Shown here in pieces: positions 16,688-25,984 of a stretch of DNA of 64,000 nt. The notes under the pieces were generated by a model. That model had not been told where the DNA came from and did not search any database. It worked only from the letters and a program-made list of their open reading frames with translations. Position 1 is the stretch's first letter, and every line of letters begins with the position of its first letter. The position numbers and the translations under genes were made by a program. This stretch comes from Flammeovirgaceae bacterium UBA7330 (GTDB lineage Bacteria; Bacteroidota; Bacteroidia; Cytophagales; Cyclobacteriaceae): positions 248,001-312,000 of the forward strand of contig DKPQ01000005.1 in assembly GCA_002471275.1 (NCBI GenBank). The letters are read 5' to 3'.

Positions 16688-16921
16688 ATGTTCAAAGGAA
16701 TTTATCATAAGGTTTCTCCCATTTACTATCAGGGAAATAAGATCATCAGGATCTCTGATCTGCCTCATGATCAGTCACATCTGTTTTCTGGATGGATCAA
16801 GCCAGATGCGGTGGTCCAATTCAGTGAATCCACAGATGATGATTGCGTACAATATGAAGACTATGAATACTGGTTCCAGAATTATTTCATAGCTGAAAAA
16901 GATTTCAACTACCTGATTTAA
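16688..16921 (+). CDS. Small hypothetical protein
   Basis: A 77-residue acidic, Tyr/Asp-rich protein (FKGIYHKVSPIYYQGNKIIR, later EDYEYWFQNYF). No signal peptide, membrane segment or known motif. It lies 45 bases before recJ on the same strand and could be co-transcribed. Another frame over the same bases is open for 71 codons, but it has a less natural composition (many Ser/Met/Ile) and overlaps entirely. I favour this frame moderately. Confidence 0.55.
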   Translation: MFKGIYHKVSPIYYQGNKIIRISDLPHDQSHLFSGWIKPDAVVQFSESTDDDCVQYEDYEYWFQNYFIAEKDFNYLI

Positions 16922-16966
16922 GCAATTCTCTTTTCCTAATTAATAAGATATCGCTAATTTCAACCA

Positions 16967-18670
16967 ATGGAAAAGCGGTGGATAGTGCATGAATTGCCTG
17001 ATGAGCAGGATGTTGATCAACTTTCTAAAGAGTTGAATATCAATAAGCATCTTGCCACGATCCTTCTCCAGAGAGGTATTAAAACTTTTGAAGAGGCCAG
17101 GTACTTCTTCCGACCTTCACTCAGTCATTTGCATGATCCGTTTTTGATGAAAGACATGGAGGTAGCTGTAAACCGCCTCTGTGATGCTGTTCATTCGGGC
17201 GAAAAAATCCTGATCTATGGGGATTACGATGTTGACGGCACTACATCCGTAGCTATGGCCTATGGTTTTCTCAATCAGTTTACCGATCAGATCGCCTATT
17301 ACATTCCAGACAGGTATGCTGAGGGATATGGCATCTCTGAAAAAGGGGTGAGATGGGCTGCAGAAGAAGGGTTCGGGCTGATGATTGCTTTAGATTGTGG
17401 GATTCGGGCGGTGAACAATATCAGATTGGCTAATGAACTGGGATTGGATGTGATCGTTTGTGATCACCACCTTCCCGGCGAAACTTTGCCCGAGGCCGTG
17501 GCTGTTCTTGACCCCAAACGAGCAGATGATGAGTATCCGTTTAAAGAATTGAGTGGGTGTGGAGTTGGGTTCAAGCTCATGCAGGGGTTTTGCATTCAAA
17601 ACACGGTCCCATTAGAGAAGCTCTATGACTTCCTGGATTTTGTGGCTGTGAGTATTGCTTCGGATATTGTGCCAATTGTCGGGGAAAACAGGGCGCTCAC
17701 TTACTATGGCGTAAAGAAACTGAACCAGGCACCTTCTGCAGGACTTCAATCGCTCATAGATATCAGTGGTCTCAAAATCCCCATTGGCATTTCCGACATT
17801 GTCTTTTATATCGGTCCACGGATCAATGCAGCAGGCAGGTTGACTCATGCCAAAGAATCTGTACGGCTTTTGATCAGTGAGGACGAAAAGGAACTGACCA
17901 ATTTTGCTGACCACCTCAATTTAAAAAATGCTGAGCGCCGTGACTTTGACCAGACGACTACTGCGGAAGCCATTGAAATGATTGAATCTGATGCGCAATT
18001 GATGAGTGCACGCAGCACGGTGCTGTATAAAAATGACTGGCACAAAGGTGTAGTGGGAATTGTAGCTTCGCGGTGCATTGAAAAATATTACCGGCCAACA
18101 ATCATCCTTACAGACTCCAATGGAAAAATCTCAGGCTCGGCAAGATCGGTGGATGGCTTTGATCTTTATGAAGCCATCAAGTCATGTGGTGACCTGCTTG
18201 AACAATTTGGGGGGCATACACATGCCGCAGGACTTTCCTTATTACCTGAAAAGCTGGAGGACTTCAAACAAAGGTTTGAGGAGGTGGTTAGTAAAAATAT
18301 ATCGGAAGATTCTTTGATTCCAAAGATTGGGATTGATCTCGAGGTAAATTTTGACTTTATCAATTTCAAAACGTTGAAAATAATCAGCCAGATGGCTCCT
18401 TTCGGTCCCCAAAACCTTCAACCGATCTTTATGTCCAGAAACGTAAGGGTGAAAGGGACGCCAAAAGTGATCAAGGACCAGCATCTAAAGCTTATACTTG
18501 CTCAGGACGGATATCCAAAAACTTTTGAATCCGTTGGATTTGGTATGGCGGAGAAGTTGGAGCTAATAGAAAAAGCGAAAACCATACAGGTCGCCTACCA
18601 TATTGATTTAAACGAATATATGGGCAATAAAACCATTCAATTAATCATTAAGGATATTAAAGAAGATTAA
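16967..18670 (+). CDS. recJ: Single-stranded-DNA-specific exonuclease RecJ
   Basis: A 5'-3' ssDNA exonuclease of recombination and mismatch repair. The 567-residue length and domains fit: DHH phosphoesterase core with GDYDVDGTTS (D86, D88, D90), CDHHLPGE (D166, H167, H168) and the DHHA1 domain with the glycine-rich GGHTHAAGLSL, plus a C-terminal OB-like part (about 460-567). The manganese-binding aspartates and histidines are intact. Its stop is 17 bases before lptB. A TAATTTC element 6 bases before the ATG resembles the Bacteroidota -7 box but has a mismatch. Confidence 0.97.
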   Translation: MEKRWIVHELPDEQDVDQLSKELNINKHLATILLQRGIKTFEEARYFFRPSLSHLHDPFLMKDMEVAVNRLCDAVHSGEKILIYGDYDVDGTTSVAMAYGFLNQFTDQIAYYIPDRYAEGYGISEKGVRWAAEEGFGLMIALDCGIRAVNNIRLANELGLDVIVCDHHLPGETLPEAVAVLDPKRADDEYPFKELSGCGVGFKLMQGFCIQNTVPLEKLYDFLDFVAVSIASDIVPIVGENRALTYYGVKKLNQAPSAGLQSLIDISGLKIPIGISDIVFYIGPRINAAGRLTHAKESVRLLISEDEKELTNFADHLNLKNAERRDFDQTTTAEAIEMIESDAQLMSARSTVLYKNDWHKGVVGIVASRCIEKYYRPTIILTDSNGKISGSARSVDGFDLYEAIKSCGDLLEQFGGHTHAAGLSLLPEKLEDFKQRFEEVVSKNISEDSLIPKIGIDLEVNFDFINFKTLKIISQMAPFGPQNLQPIFMSRNVRVKGTPKVIKDQHLKLILAQDGYPKTFESVGFGMAEKLELIEKAKTIQVAYHIDLNEYMGNKTIQLIIKDIKED

Positions 18671-18687
18671 TATCTTGCAAAGCCTTT

Positions 18688-19419
18688 ATGGAGTTACGAT
18701 CAGAATCACTAGTAAAGCGATATAAGAAGCGGACTGTTGTTGACAATGTCTCAGTTTCTGTCAATCAGGGAGAGATAGTTGGCTTGCTCGGCCCGAATGG
18801 TGCCGGTAAAACGACTACATTTTATATGGTAGTTGGCCTTATCAAACCCAATGACGGAAAGATCTTTCTCGACGACAAGGATATTACGGATCTGCCGATG
18901 TATAAGCGGGCCAAAATGGGAATTGGTTATCTGGCGCAGGAACCCAGCGTATTCCGTAGGCTGTCTGTGGAGGATAATATCCTTGCTGTACTGGAGATGA
19001 CCGGACTACCAAAGAAGGAACAAAAGGAAAAAGCAGAATCGCTGCTGGAAGAGTTTAGCCTTACCCATGTCAGAAAAAACATGGGGCTTGTGCTGTCAGG
19101 AGGAGAAAGAAGAAGGACAGAGATTGCAAGAGCTCTCGCAGTAGACCCTAAATTTGTACTGCTGGATGAACCATTTGCCGGAGTCGATCCCATTGCCGTG
19201 GAGGAAATTCAGTCGATTGTAGCTCAGCTAAAAAACAGGAACATTGGCATTCTGATAACGGACCACAATGTGAATGAAACGCTTTCTATTACTGACAGGG
19301 CTTACCTGATGTTTGAAGGAAAGCTGCTCAAAGCAGGGACTGCAGAGGAGCTTGCCGAGGATGAACAGGTACGAAGAGTATATTTGGGACAACATTTCCA
19401 ATTGAGAAGAAAAATATAG
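18688..19419 (+). CDS. lptB: LPS export ABC transporter ATP-binding protein LptB
   Basis: The ATPase that powers LPS extraction from the inner membrane by LptFG. 243 residues, with Walker A GPNGAGKT (35-42), signature LSGG (136-139), Walker B ending at D160-E161 (LLDEPFAGVDP) and the LptB-type segment LAQEPSVFRRLSVEDNILAVLE containing the Q-loop. The switch His is in ITDHNVNETL. No lptF, G, A or C is in the window. It is followed at once by the GH3 gene and preceded closely by recJ. Confidence 0.95.
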   Translation: MELRSESLVKRYKKRTVVDNVSVSVNQGEIVGLLGPNGAGKTTTFYMVVGLIKPNDGKIFLDDKDITDLPMYKRAKMGIGYLAQEPSVFRRLSVEDNILAVLEMTGLPKKEQKEKAESLLEEFSLTHVRKNMGLVLSGGERRRTEIARALAVDPKFVLLDEPFAGVDPIAVEEIQSIVAQLKNRNIGILITDHNVNETLSITDRAYLMFEGKLLKAGTAEELAEDEQVRRVYLGQHFQLRRKI

Positions 19420-20946
19420 ATGGAGATTTTTAATTCCATATTAACCTGGGTCATGAAAAAGCGGATCCATCAAATTGAGCTCTTCATGAAATATCCTGAG
19501 GAGGTTCAGATGGAGTTGTTGATGAATCTTACCAGGAAGGCCAGCAGAACCGACTATGGCAAAAAGTATGGTTTTGAAAGCATAGACAACTACGAGGATT
19601 TTAAGAACAGGGTCCCGGTAGTCAATTATGAAGCTATTTACCCTTTTATCGACCGGTTGATGAAGGGGGAGCAGAACGTCTTATGGCCCAGTGAGATCCG
19701 ATGGTTCGCCAAATCCTCAGGTACCACCAACGCACGCAGCAAATTCATTCCGGTTTCTAATGAGGCCCTGGAGGAATGCCATTACAAAGGGGGAAAAGAT
19801 CTGCTTTCCATCTATGTAAACAATTTCCCGGACAGCAAGATGTTTACGGGCAAAAACCTTGTAATTGGTGGTAGCCAGCAAGTGAACCAATTTGATGAGA
19901 ATGCGAGGTCATACTATGGAGATGTATCAGCAGTATTGTTGAAAAATCTGCCCTTCTGGGCTCAGATGGTCCGAACGCCAACGCTGGAGATTGCCCTGAT
20001 GGATGAGTGGGAAGAGAAGATCGAAAAGATGGCCCGGCATACAGCCGAAGAAAATGTGACCAGCATGAGCGGTGTCCCCACGTGGATGGTCGTGTTGCTG
20101 GAGCGTATCATAGAATTGAAAGGCGTTAAGGATATTACGGAGGTTTGGCCAAATCTCGAAGTGTTTTTTCATGGTGCCGTTGCTTTCACTCCCTATGAAA
20201 AATTGTTCAATTCGTTGATCCCTTCCCCGAGTATGAGATATGTAGAGACCTACAATGCTTCGGAGGGCTTTTTTGGTATCCAGGATCAGTCTGATTCAAA
20301 AGACATGCTATTGATGCTGGATTATGGAATCTTTTATGAATTCATTCCTTTCGAGGATTTGGATATGGAAAATCCCCGTGTGCTTACGCTTGATGAGGTG
20401 GAGCTGAATAAAAGCTATGCGATCATCATCACCACCAATGCTGGCCTATGGAGGTATAAAATAGGAGATACGGTAAGATTCACTTCCAAAGATCCTTACC
20501 GTATAAGAATTTCCGGAAGAACCAGGCATTACATCAATGCTTTCGGAGAAGAAGTTGTGGTGGAGAATGCAGAAGTGGCCATTGCTGAGGCCTGTAAAAG
20601 AACAGATGCAGAAATAGAGAACTTCACGGCAGGACCTATCTACCTGGCCAATGCCCAAAAAGGAGGCCACGAATGGATCGTTGAATTCGCAAAGGAGCCT
20701 GAGGACCTGGAACAATTTAAACAGATCCTGGATAAGAAACTACGTGAGATCAACTCAGACTATGATGCCAAGCGATACAAGGACATTGCTCTGGATCCAC
20801 CATTATTGCATGCAGTAGAAAGAGGCACCTTTTACAATTGGATGAAAAAGCGCGGTAAGCTTGGAGGACAGAATAAGGTACCCAGGCTTTCCAATACCCG
20901 GGAATACCTGGATGATATACTGGAGATGATTTCGGTCACGAAATAA
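19420..20946 (+). CDS. GH3-family acyl-adenylate/amide synthetase-like protein
   Basis: A 508-residue member of the GH3 (auxin-responsive promoter) superfamily of adenylate-forming enzymes, which in plants couple auxin or jasmonate to amino acids. Seen: phosphate-binding loop SSGTTNARSKFIPVS (99-103 for SSGTT), VETYNASEGFFGIQDQ (the YxASE motif), WRYKIGDTVRF and the C-domain ISGRTRHYINAFGEEVVVE. The bacterial substrate is unknown. It starts at the base after the lptB stop, so the two are tightly linked, which hints at an envelope-related acyl substrate (inference). It ends directly against convergent rluD. Confidence 0.88.
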   Translation: MEIFNSILTWVMKKRIHQIELFMKYPEEVQMELLMNLTRKASRTDYGKKYGFESIDNYEDFKNRVPVVNYEAIYPFIDRLMKGEQNVLWPSEIRWFAKSSGTTNARSKFIPVSNEALEECHYKGGKDLLSIYVNNFPDSKMFTGKNLVIGGSQQVNQFDENARSYYGDVSAVLLKNLPFWAQMVRTPTLEIALMDEWEEKIEKMARHTAEENVTSMSGVPTWMVVLLERIIELKGVKDITEVWPNLEVFFHGAVAFTPYEKLFNSLIPSPSMRYVETYNASEGFFGIQDQSDSKDMLLMLDYGIFYEFIPFEDLDMENPRVLTLDEVELNKSYAIIITTNAGLWRYKIGDTVRFTSKDPYRIRISGRTRHYINAFGEEVVVENAEVAIAEACKRTDAEIENFTAGPIYLANAQKGGHEWIVEFAKEPEDLEQFKQILDKKLREINSDYDAKRYKDIALDPPLLHAVERGTFYNWMKKRGKLGGQNKVPRLSNTREYLDDILEMISVTK

Positions 20947-21987
20947 CTACTCCGTATTGGAATCTGTATACTGCACATAATTTTCCCACTTATCTATCAA
21001 AGCGGTAAAATCTTCTGGCAACTCTGAATCGAACTCAATGTACTTTTTCGAAATGGGATGAATGAACCCCAGCGATTTGGCATGTAGAGCCTGACGGGGC
21101 ATGAGCTTAAAGCAGTTTTGGACAAATTGCTTGTATTTACTGAACACTGTCCCTTTCAATACTTTGTCTCCACCATAGGTAGCATCATTGAAAAGAGGAT
21201 GTCCGATAAACTTCATGTGAGCCCTGATCTGGTGTGTCCTTCCTGTTTCCAGGTTACATTTGAGCAGACTGACATATCTGAGGTCTTTGATTACTTCAAA
21301 ATGTGTAATGGCTGTTTTTCCAAAGTCTCCGTTTGGAAAAGCTGAAGTTATCCGGCGATCCTTTAGAGACCTGCCCACATTCACATTGATCGTGCCTTTT
21401 GCTTCGTCGGGAACACCCCAAACAAGCGCATGATACGTCCTGTTAATAGAATGATCAAAGAATTGTTTGGCCAGGCCATTCATGGCTGGTTCTGATTTGG
21501 CAATCACCAACAAGCCTGAAGTGTCTTTGTCTATCCGATGAACAAGCCCCGGCCTCCCGACATTCCCTTTCATTTCCGGTAGATTTTCAAAGTGATAGGC
21601 AAGTGCATTCACCAGTGTACCGGACCAGTTCTGATAAGCGGGATGTACAACCATTCCAGCAGGCTTATTGACCACAAGCAAGTCCTTGTCTTCATAGACA
21701 ATGTCCAATGGAATATTCTCTGGTACCACAACATCCTCGCGAGGTGGTGTGGTGAGGAATACAGATATCTGGTCACCCGGATGCACTTTGTAGTTCGGTT
21801 TCACCTCGTGGTCGTTCACTTTAACAAACCCTTCCTTTATTCCTGTTTGGATTTTGTTGCGTGTGGCATTGGGGAGTCGATCGAATAAAAAGCGATCTAT
21901 CCGCAACAAAGACTGTTTGGGGTCAACAATGATGTTGTGATGTTCGTAGAGTTCTTCCTCTTCCTGGTTGTTTGTCTCGTCTGACAT
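20947..21987 (-). CDS. rluD: RluD-type 23S rRNA pseudouridine synthase
   Basis: Isomerises uridines in ribosomal RNA to pseudouridine. 346 residues: an acidic N-terminal stretch, an S4 RNA-binding domain (about 24-85, LRIDRFLFDRLPNATRNKIQ), then the catalytic domain with VNKPAGMVVHP and HRIDKDTSGLL (catalytic D153), and GRTHQIRAHMKFIGHPLFND. The S4 plus RluD-like signature favours RluD (loop 69 uridines) over RluC, but the exact sites are inferred. It has no spacing to the convergent GH3 gene. Confidence 0.92.
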   Translation of the reverse strand: MSDETNNQEEEELYEHHNIIVDPKQSLLRIDRFLFDRLPNATRNKIQTGIKEGFVKVNDHEVKPNYKVHPGDQISVFLTTPPREDVVVPENIPLDIVYEDKDLLVVNKPAGMVVHPAYQNWSGTLVNALAYHFENLPEMKGNVGRPGLVHRIDKDTSGLLVIAKSEPAMNGLAKQFFDHSINRTYHALVWGVPDEAKGTINVNVGRSLKDRRITSAFPNGDFGKTAITHFEVIKDLRYVSLLKCNLETGRTHQIRAHMKFIGHPLFNDATYGGDKVLKGTVFSKYKQFVQNCFKLMPRQALHAKSLGFIHPISKKYIEFDSELPEDFTALIDKWENYVQYTDSNTE

Positions 21988-21991
21988 TTGG

Positions 21992-21999
21992 CAAATTTA
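21992..21999 (-). promoter_or_regulatory. Candidate rluD -7 element, leaderless
   Basis: On the minus strand TAAATTTG fits TAnnTTTG and ends only 4 bases before the ATG of rluD. With the usual distance from -7 box to start, transcription would begin at or near the A of the start codon. The same short gap also faces the divergent PLP enzyme gene. Confidence 0.4.
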
Positions 22000-22013
22000 T
22001 CTAACTTGGTTTT

Positions 22014-22916
22014 ATGCCTCAGCTCCCATCGCCAATTCAGTCAATTTATGACCCATTATTTGAGGAAAAAGGGCTTGAAGTATATGTCAAGCGGGAAGAT
22101 TTGATCCACCCTTTGATCATGGGGAATAAATGGAGGAAACTGAAACACAATATACGGGAAGCCAAAGCACACGGGTTTAACCAACTTGCGACTATGGGGG
22201 GCGCTTTTTCTAATCATATCCTTGCTACGGCGGCTGCAGCCAATGAGAACGATCTGAAATGTATAGGAATTATCAGGGGAGAAGAGTTGAATGAGGGAAG
22301 CAATCCAACTTTGAGACAGGCATCAGGACTCGGCATGCAACTACAATTTGTTGACAGGGAAAAATATAGAGACCTACGGGAAGATCCATCTGAAGTGAGG
22401 AAGCAGTATCCGGATGCCTATTTTCTTCCGGAAGGAGGAACCAATCTGCAGGCCATCAATGGATGTGCTGAGTTGGTAGACGAAGTAGAAATGGATTTTG
22501 ATTTTATCTGTACACCCATTGGGACCGGCGGAACCATGGCCGGAATACTGGAAGGACTGAAGGGGAAGTCAAACGTACTGGGTATCTCATCTCTCAAGGG
22601 AGATTTTGTTCATTCCATGCTGATAAACCTGCTGGATCAACACAAAATAGCACATAATAATTATCAGATTTTTGACCAGTATCATTTTGGAGGTTATGGC
22701 AAAACGACGGATGTTTTGATTGATTTCATTGAAGATTTCAGAAAAAAACATCGTATATTATTAGATCCTATTTATACGGGAAAATTGTTTTATGGCGTTA
22801 TAGACTTGATTAAACAAGATTTTTTTAAATTTAATCACAAAATAATCCTACTTCATACAGGAGGAATACAAGGAATAGAGGGTTATAACATCAAAAACAG
22901 GCGAAAAATCAGCTAA
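22014..22916 (+). CDS. D-cysteine desulfhydrase / ACC deaminase-like PLP enzyme
   Basis: A 300-residue fold-type II PLP enzyme. The PLP lysine is probably K39 in MGNKWRKLKH, followed by TMGGAFSNHILATAAAA, which holds the phosphate-side Ser-Asn-His, and TPIGTGGTMAGILEG, the glycine-rich phosphate loop. The family covers 1-aminocyclopropane-1-carboxylate deaminase and D-cysteine desulfhydrase. In heterotrophic bacteria the latter activity is more common, but the residues visible do not settle it. It is divergent from rluD with a 26-base gap. Confidence 0.88.
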   Translation: MPQLPSPIQSIYDPLFEEKGLEVYVKREDLIHPLIMGNKWRKLKHNIREAKAHGFNQLATMGGAFSNHILATAAAANENDLKCIGIIRGEELNEGSNPTLRQASGLGMQLQFVDREKYRDLREDPSEVRKQYPDAYFLPEGGTNLQAINGCAELVDEVEMDFDFICTPIGTGGTMAGILEGLKGKSNVLGISSLKGDFVHSMLINLLDQHKIAHNNYQIFDQYHFGGYGKTTDVLIDFIEDFRKKHRILLDPIYTGKLFYGVIDLIKQDFFKFNHKIILLHTGGIQGIEGYNIKNRRKIS

Positions 22917-22945
22917 AATGCATATTTTAGCAAAATAACAGGTGA

Positions 22946-24532
22946 ATGAAAAGTATGCGATCCCTTTTAGCCTCCGGTGTAGTGTTGCTATTGCTGGGGT
23001 GTAATATTCAGGATCTGGAATTTGACAATATCCAGGGTATCAAGCTTGACGGTGATTATGCGGCTCCAATCGGGGAAGCCATATATACCATGAGTGAGCT
23101 ATTGGTAGAGATTGGAGACACCACAGAACTCCAGGAAGATGAAAATGGTGTGCTCTTTCTTGAATATAGTGACCAGGCCATCTTCACCTCTTCTACAGAC
23201 ATCATCAACATTGGTGATGTGATTGACAATGCCAGCTTTGATCTACCGGTCACACCTCCTGTTGCTTCCAACCAGACGATCGTTGTAGATACTACGCTAT
23301 ACCTGGAATATACATCAAGTAAAAATGAAAGAATTGATTCTGTTTTTTACCTGTCCGGAGATCTTATCTTAGATGCCACATTAGCAGGTTTATCCAATGT
23401 TAATTTTGACATTACTGTCTCAAGCACGAGCAGTGTTTTAACCAATCAACCGATTCTATTTTCGGGGTCTACCAATGCTAATCAAACACGCTCACTGGCA
23501 AATCACAAGACGACTTTTACCTACCAGGGTTCTAACAACATATTTCCAGTGGATGTCCACCTGGAGATTCCATTGACTACTGGTCAACAAATTTTACCGG
23601 GTGAGACTTTCTCTTTGCAGCTCTCTTTTCTCAATCAGGTCTTCGACGAAATTTATGGACGCTTCGGCCAGGATACGGTAACAGTAGGAAATACCACAAT
23701 GGACATACCCTTTTTTGCGGAATTTAGCACAGAGGGTTTTTTCCTGGCAACACCTTCAATCACTTTTGATTTCGAGAATTCATTCGGGGTTCCTTTTGGG
23801 GTTTTATTTGAAGGTATGTACAGTGTCAATGACAATTCCGGCACAAACGATACCACGTATCTGGAAGGGAACATAACCAACAGTCCACAGCTTGTAGTTG
23901 CTTCCTCTACCCCTGGTCAATCTGAAACGACTACCGTGGTGGTCAATAAGACAAACTCCACGCTGAGTAATTTATTAGCGACCACACCTGATCAGCTTGG
24001 ATTTAATTTACAGGCCATAACCAACCCGAATAATGCAAATACATCGAATTTTATTTCTCAGAACAATCAGATTTTGACTGATATCCTGGTCAGAATGGAT
24101 TTGGCCGTTCGGCTTGAGGATTTGGCCCGAGACATTGAGTTTAACCTGAGTGGCGGATTAGATTTTAATGAAATTGATAGCGCAGTGTTAAGAATTGTCA
24201 CGATCAATAGTCTGCCTTTTTCCGGTACCATGGAATTGAATATTATCGGTGATGCGAACGACACATTGTATACCGCACCTGAAAAACTCGTACTCAAGAC
24301 ACCATTCTTAAGCAATTCAGGGTTGGTGGTGCAGTCAAGAAATAACACAGCAGATATTCCATTGAGCGCAGCGGGCATTGAGGCTTTAAAAACCGGGTCT
24401 AAAGTGGCTCTACACCTGGTATTGAATACCCCGGAAAGCCTCACAGCCAACGACATTTTTGTGAAAATAAGGACGATTGACTTTATAGAGATCAAAGCAT
24501 CAGTCATCGCAGGAGTAGATTTTCAATTTTGA
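22946..24532 (+). CDS. Large lipoprotein, function unknown
   Basis: A 528-residue exported lipoprotein. The signal peptide ends in a lipobox LLGC (about C19), followed by NIQDLEFDNIQGIKLDGDYA. The rest is rich in Thr, Ser, Asn and beta-strand-like alternation (for example VDTTLYLEYTSSKNER), with no catalytic motif. Probably a periplasmic or outer-membrane-anchored beta-sandwich protein. Its stop overlaps the start of the DUF5723-like barrel gene, and the pair is likely to work together at the outer membrane (inference). Confidence 0.82.
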   Translation: MKSMRSLLASGVVLLLLGCNIQDLEFDNIQGIKLDGDYAAPIGEAIYTMSELLVEIGDTTELQEDENGVLFLEYSDQAIFTSSTDIINIGDVIDNASFDLPVTPPVASNQTIVVDTTLYLEYTSSKNERIDSVFYLSGDLILDATLAGLSNVNFDITVSSTSSVLTNQPILFSGSTNANQTRSLANHKTTFTYQGSNNIFPVDVHLEIPLTTGQQILPGETFSLQLSFLNQVFDEIYGRFGQDTVTVGNTTMDIPFFAEFSTEGFFLATPSITFDFENSFGVPFGVLFEGMYSVNDNSGTNDTTYLEGNITNSPQLVVASSTPGQSETTTVVVNKTNSTLSNLLATTPDQLGFNLQAITNPNNANTSNFISQNNQILTDILVRMDLAVRLEDLARDIEFNLSGGLDFNEIDSAVLRIVTINSLPFSGTMELNIIGDANDTLYTAPEKLVLKTPFLSNSGLVVQSRNNTADIPLSAAGIEALKTGSKVALHLVLNTPESLTANDIFVKIRTIDFIEIKASVIAGVDFQF

Positions 24533-25980
24533 TGAGAAAGGCCTTTTTAACCATATTAACTGTTGTTTCGTGTTCCCTGGCCTGGGGACAAACGAGCCTG
24601 TCCTTTCATCATTTGGGCAATACTACTTTTCAAAATACGCTGATCAATGCTTCTTATATCCCGAATGGAAAAGTTTTCTTTGGATTGCCTGCGATGTCGG
24701 GAATTCATGCGAGTTACAATAACAAACTCAGCTATAACAACATCTTTTCCAAAGTAGACAACTCTCTGGTCGTTGATACGCGAAAGATTCTGGGAGCTCT
24801 GCAAAAACGGAATATGACCTCCGTGGAAACGGATATCAATTTGTTTCATCTGGGGTATACCTCTGCTACCGGGGCAACGATATATCTGTTTGCCAATGAG
24901 CGCATCAATGCAGACTTTTTGTATCCCAAAGAATTGCTTGAATTTATCGTAGAGGGGAATGCCGGACTAGCTGATGAGACATTGAAAATTGGTAAGACCC
25001 AATTAAATCTCACTCATTTCCGTGAAATGGGTGTTGGATATCGATATTATATTGACGACGCAAATCTTGGTTTAGGTTTTAGGTTGAAATATTATCAGGG
25101 CTTTTTCAACATGAGCACACCTGGAAACTTCACTGCTGACATTGTGACCGAGAGTGAGAATTATCAGCTCAATCTGGAGATGAAAAATGCAGCCCTTCGA
25201 TCCTCTGGCAGGGATATTTATGCCGGCAATACCGGAGACCTTGCCAGTCATTTGATCTCCAATGGTAATTCTGGATTTGGATTAGACTTCGGTTTTGAAT
25301 TTGACATGGGTCAATATCTTACCATCGCAGGTTCGGTCAATGATATTGGTTTCATCTCCTGGAAAGAGGATATCAGAAACTATACGCTCAATGATACTAC
25401 CATGAGGTATACAGGCGTAAGTCTTCGTGAAATCAATGACGTTGTACAGGTAGTGAAGGACTCACTTGTTGGGAAATTTAAAAATGAACTGGAAAACAAT
25501 GATCCCTATAACACACTGATGGCACCCAGAGCATATCTCAGCGGGAAATATCATTTGACATCTACAAATGATGTCACAGCAACAGTAGCTACAAGGTATG
25601 TGCAGGGACAATTCAAGATGCTTTATGGAATAGGAATCAACCACCAGGTAGGAAATTTCCTGACAGCCTCAATCAATGCAACAAAATACCCACAGCAAAT
25701 TCCTAACCTGGGGGCTGCAGTAGCCATCAAAGGAGGTCCTGCCCAATTTTATTTGGCTGTAGATCAGGTGGCCTATTGGTCAGTTCCTGACTTTAAATCC
25801 CTTGACTTTAGGGTGGGAATCAATTTCATCATTGGCAGTTCTGAGGGTGTTAGTGAAAAATCCCCTGCAAAATCCATTTTCCTTGGAAAAGAAGTGGAAG
25901 TGAAGGGACAGGAGGGCATCTATACCATCATCGATCGGCAAAAGAAGAGGGAAGTAGATACCAATACACCCGAGCGGTAA
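24532..25980 (+). CDS. DUF5723-like outer-membrane beta-barrel protein
   Basis: About 482 residues from ATG 24532, which overlaps the lipoprotein stop as TGATG; a TTG three bases earlier is a less likely start. A signal peptide (MRKAFLTILTVVSCSLAWGQ) precedes a long series of amphipathic strands and Gly-rich turns, for example GVGYRYYIDDANLGLGFRLK and GFGLDFGFEFDMGQYLTIAG, as in OmpA/PorV-size barrels. The opening TSLSFHHLGNTTFQNTLINA is typical of the DUF5723 family of Bacteroidota. Function unknown. The charged C-terminal tail (about 445-482) after the last strand would face the periplasm. Confidence 0.78.
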   Translation: MRKAFLTILTVVSCSLAWGQTSLSFHHLGNTTFQNTLINASYIPNGKVFFGLPAMSGIHASYNNKLSYNNIFSKVDNSLVVDTRKILGALQKRNMTSVETDINLFHLGYTSATGATIYLFANERINADFLYPKELLEFIVEGNAGLADETLKIGKTQLNLTHFREMGVGYRYYIDDANLGLGFRLKYYQGFFNMSTPGNFTADIVTESENYQLNLEMKNAALRSSGRDIYAGNTGDLASHLISNGNSGFGLDFGFEFDMGQYLTIAGSVNDIGFISWKEDIRNYTLNDTTMRYTGVSLREINDVVQVVKDSLVGKFKNELENNDPYNTLMAPRAYLSGKYHLTSTNDVTATVATRYVQGQFKMLYGIGINHQVGNFLTASINATKYPQQIPNLGAAVAIKGGPAQFYLAVDQVAYWSVPDFKSLDFRVGINFIIGSSEGVSEKSPAKSIFLGKEVEVKGQEGIYTIIDRQKKREVDTNTPER

Positions 25981-25984
25981 AACC

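Noticed and set aside
16677..16892. Alternative 71-codon frame before recJ
   Set aside because: It overlaps the 77-residue frame completely, and its high Met/Ser/Ile content looks less like a real protein; the other frame was kept at moderate confidence.
24067..24507. Minus-strand frame of 146 codons inside the lipoprotein gene
   Set aside because: Its composition (runs of Ser, Ile, Leu) mirrors the reverse complement of the lipoprotein coding; no independent support.
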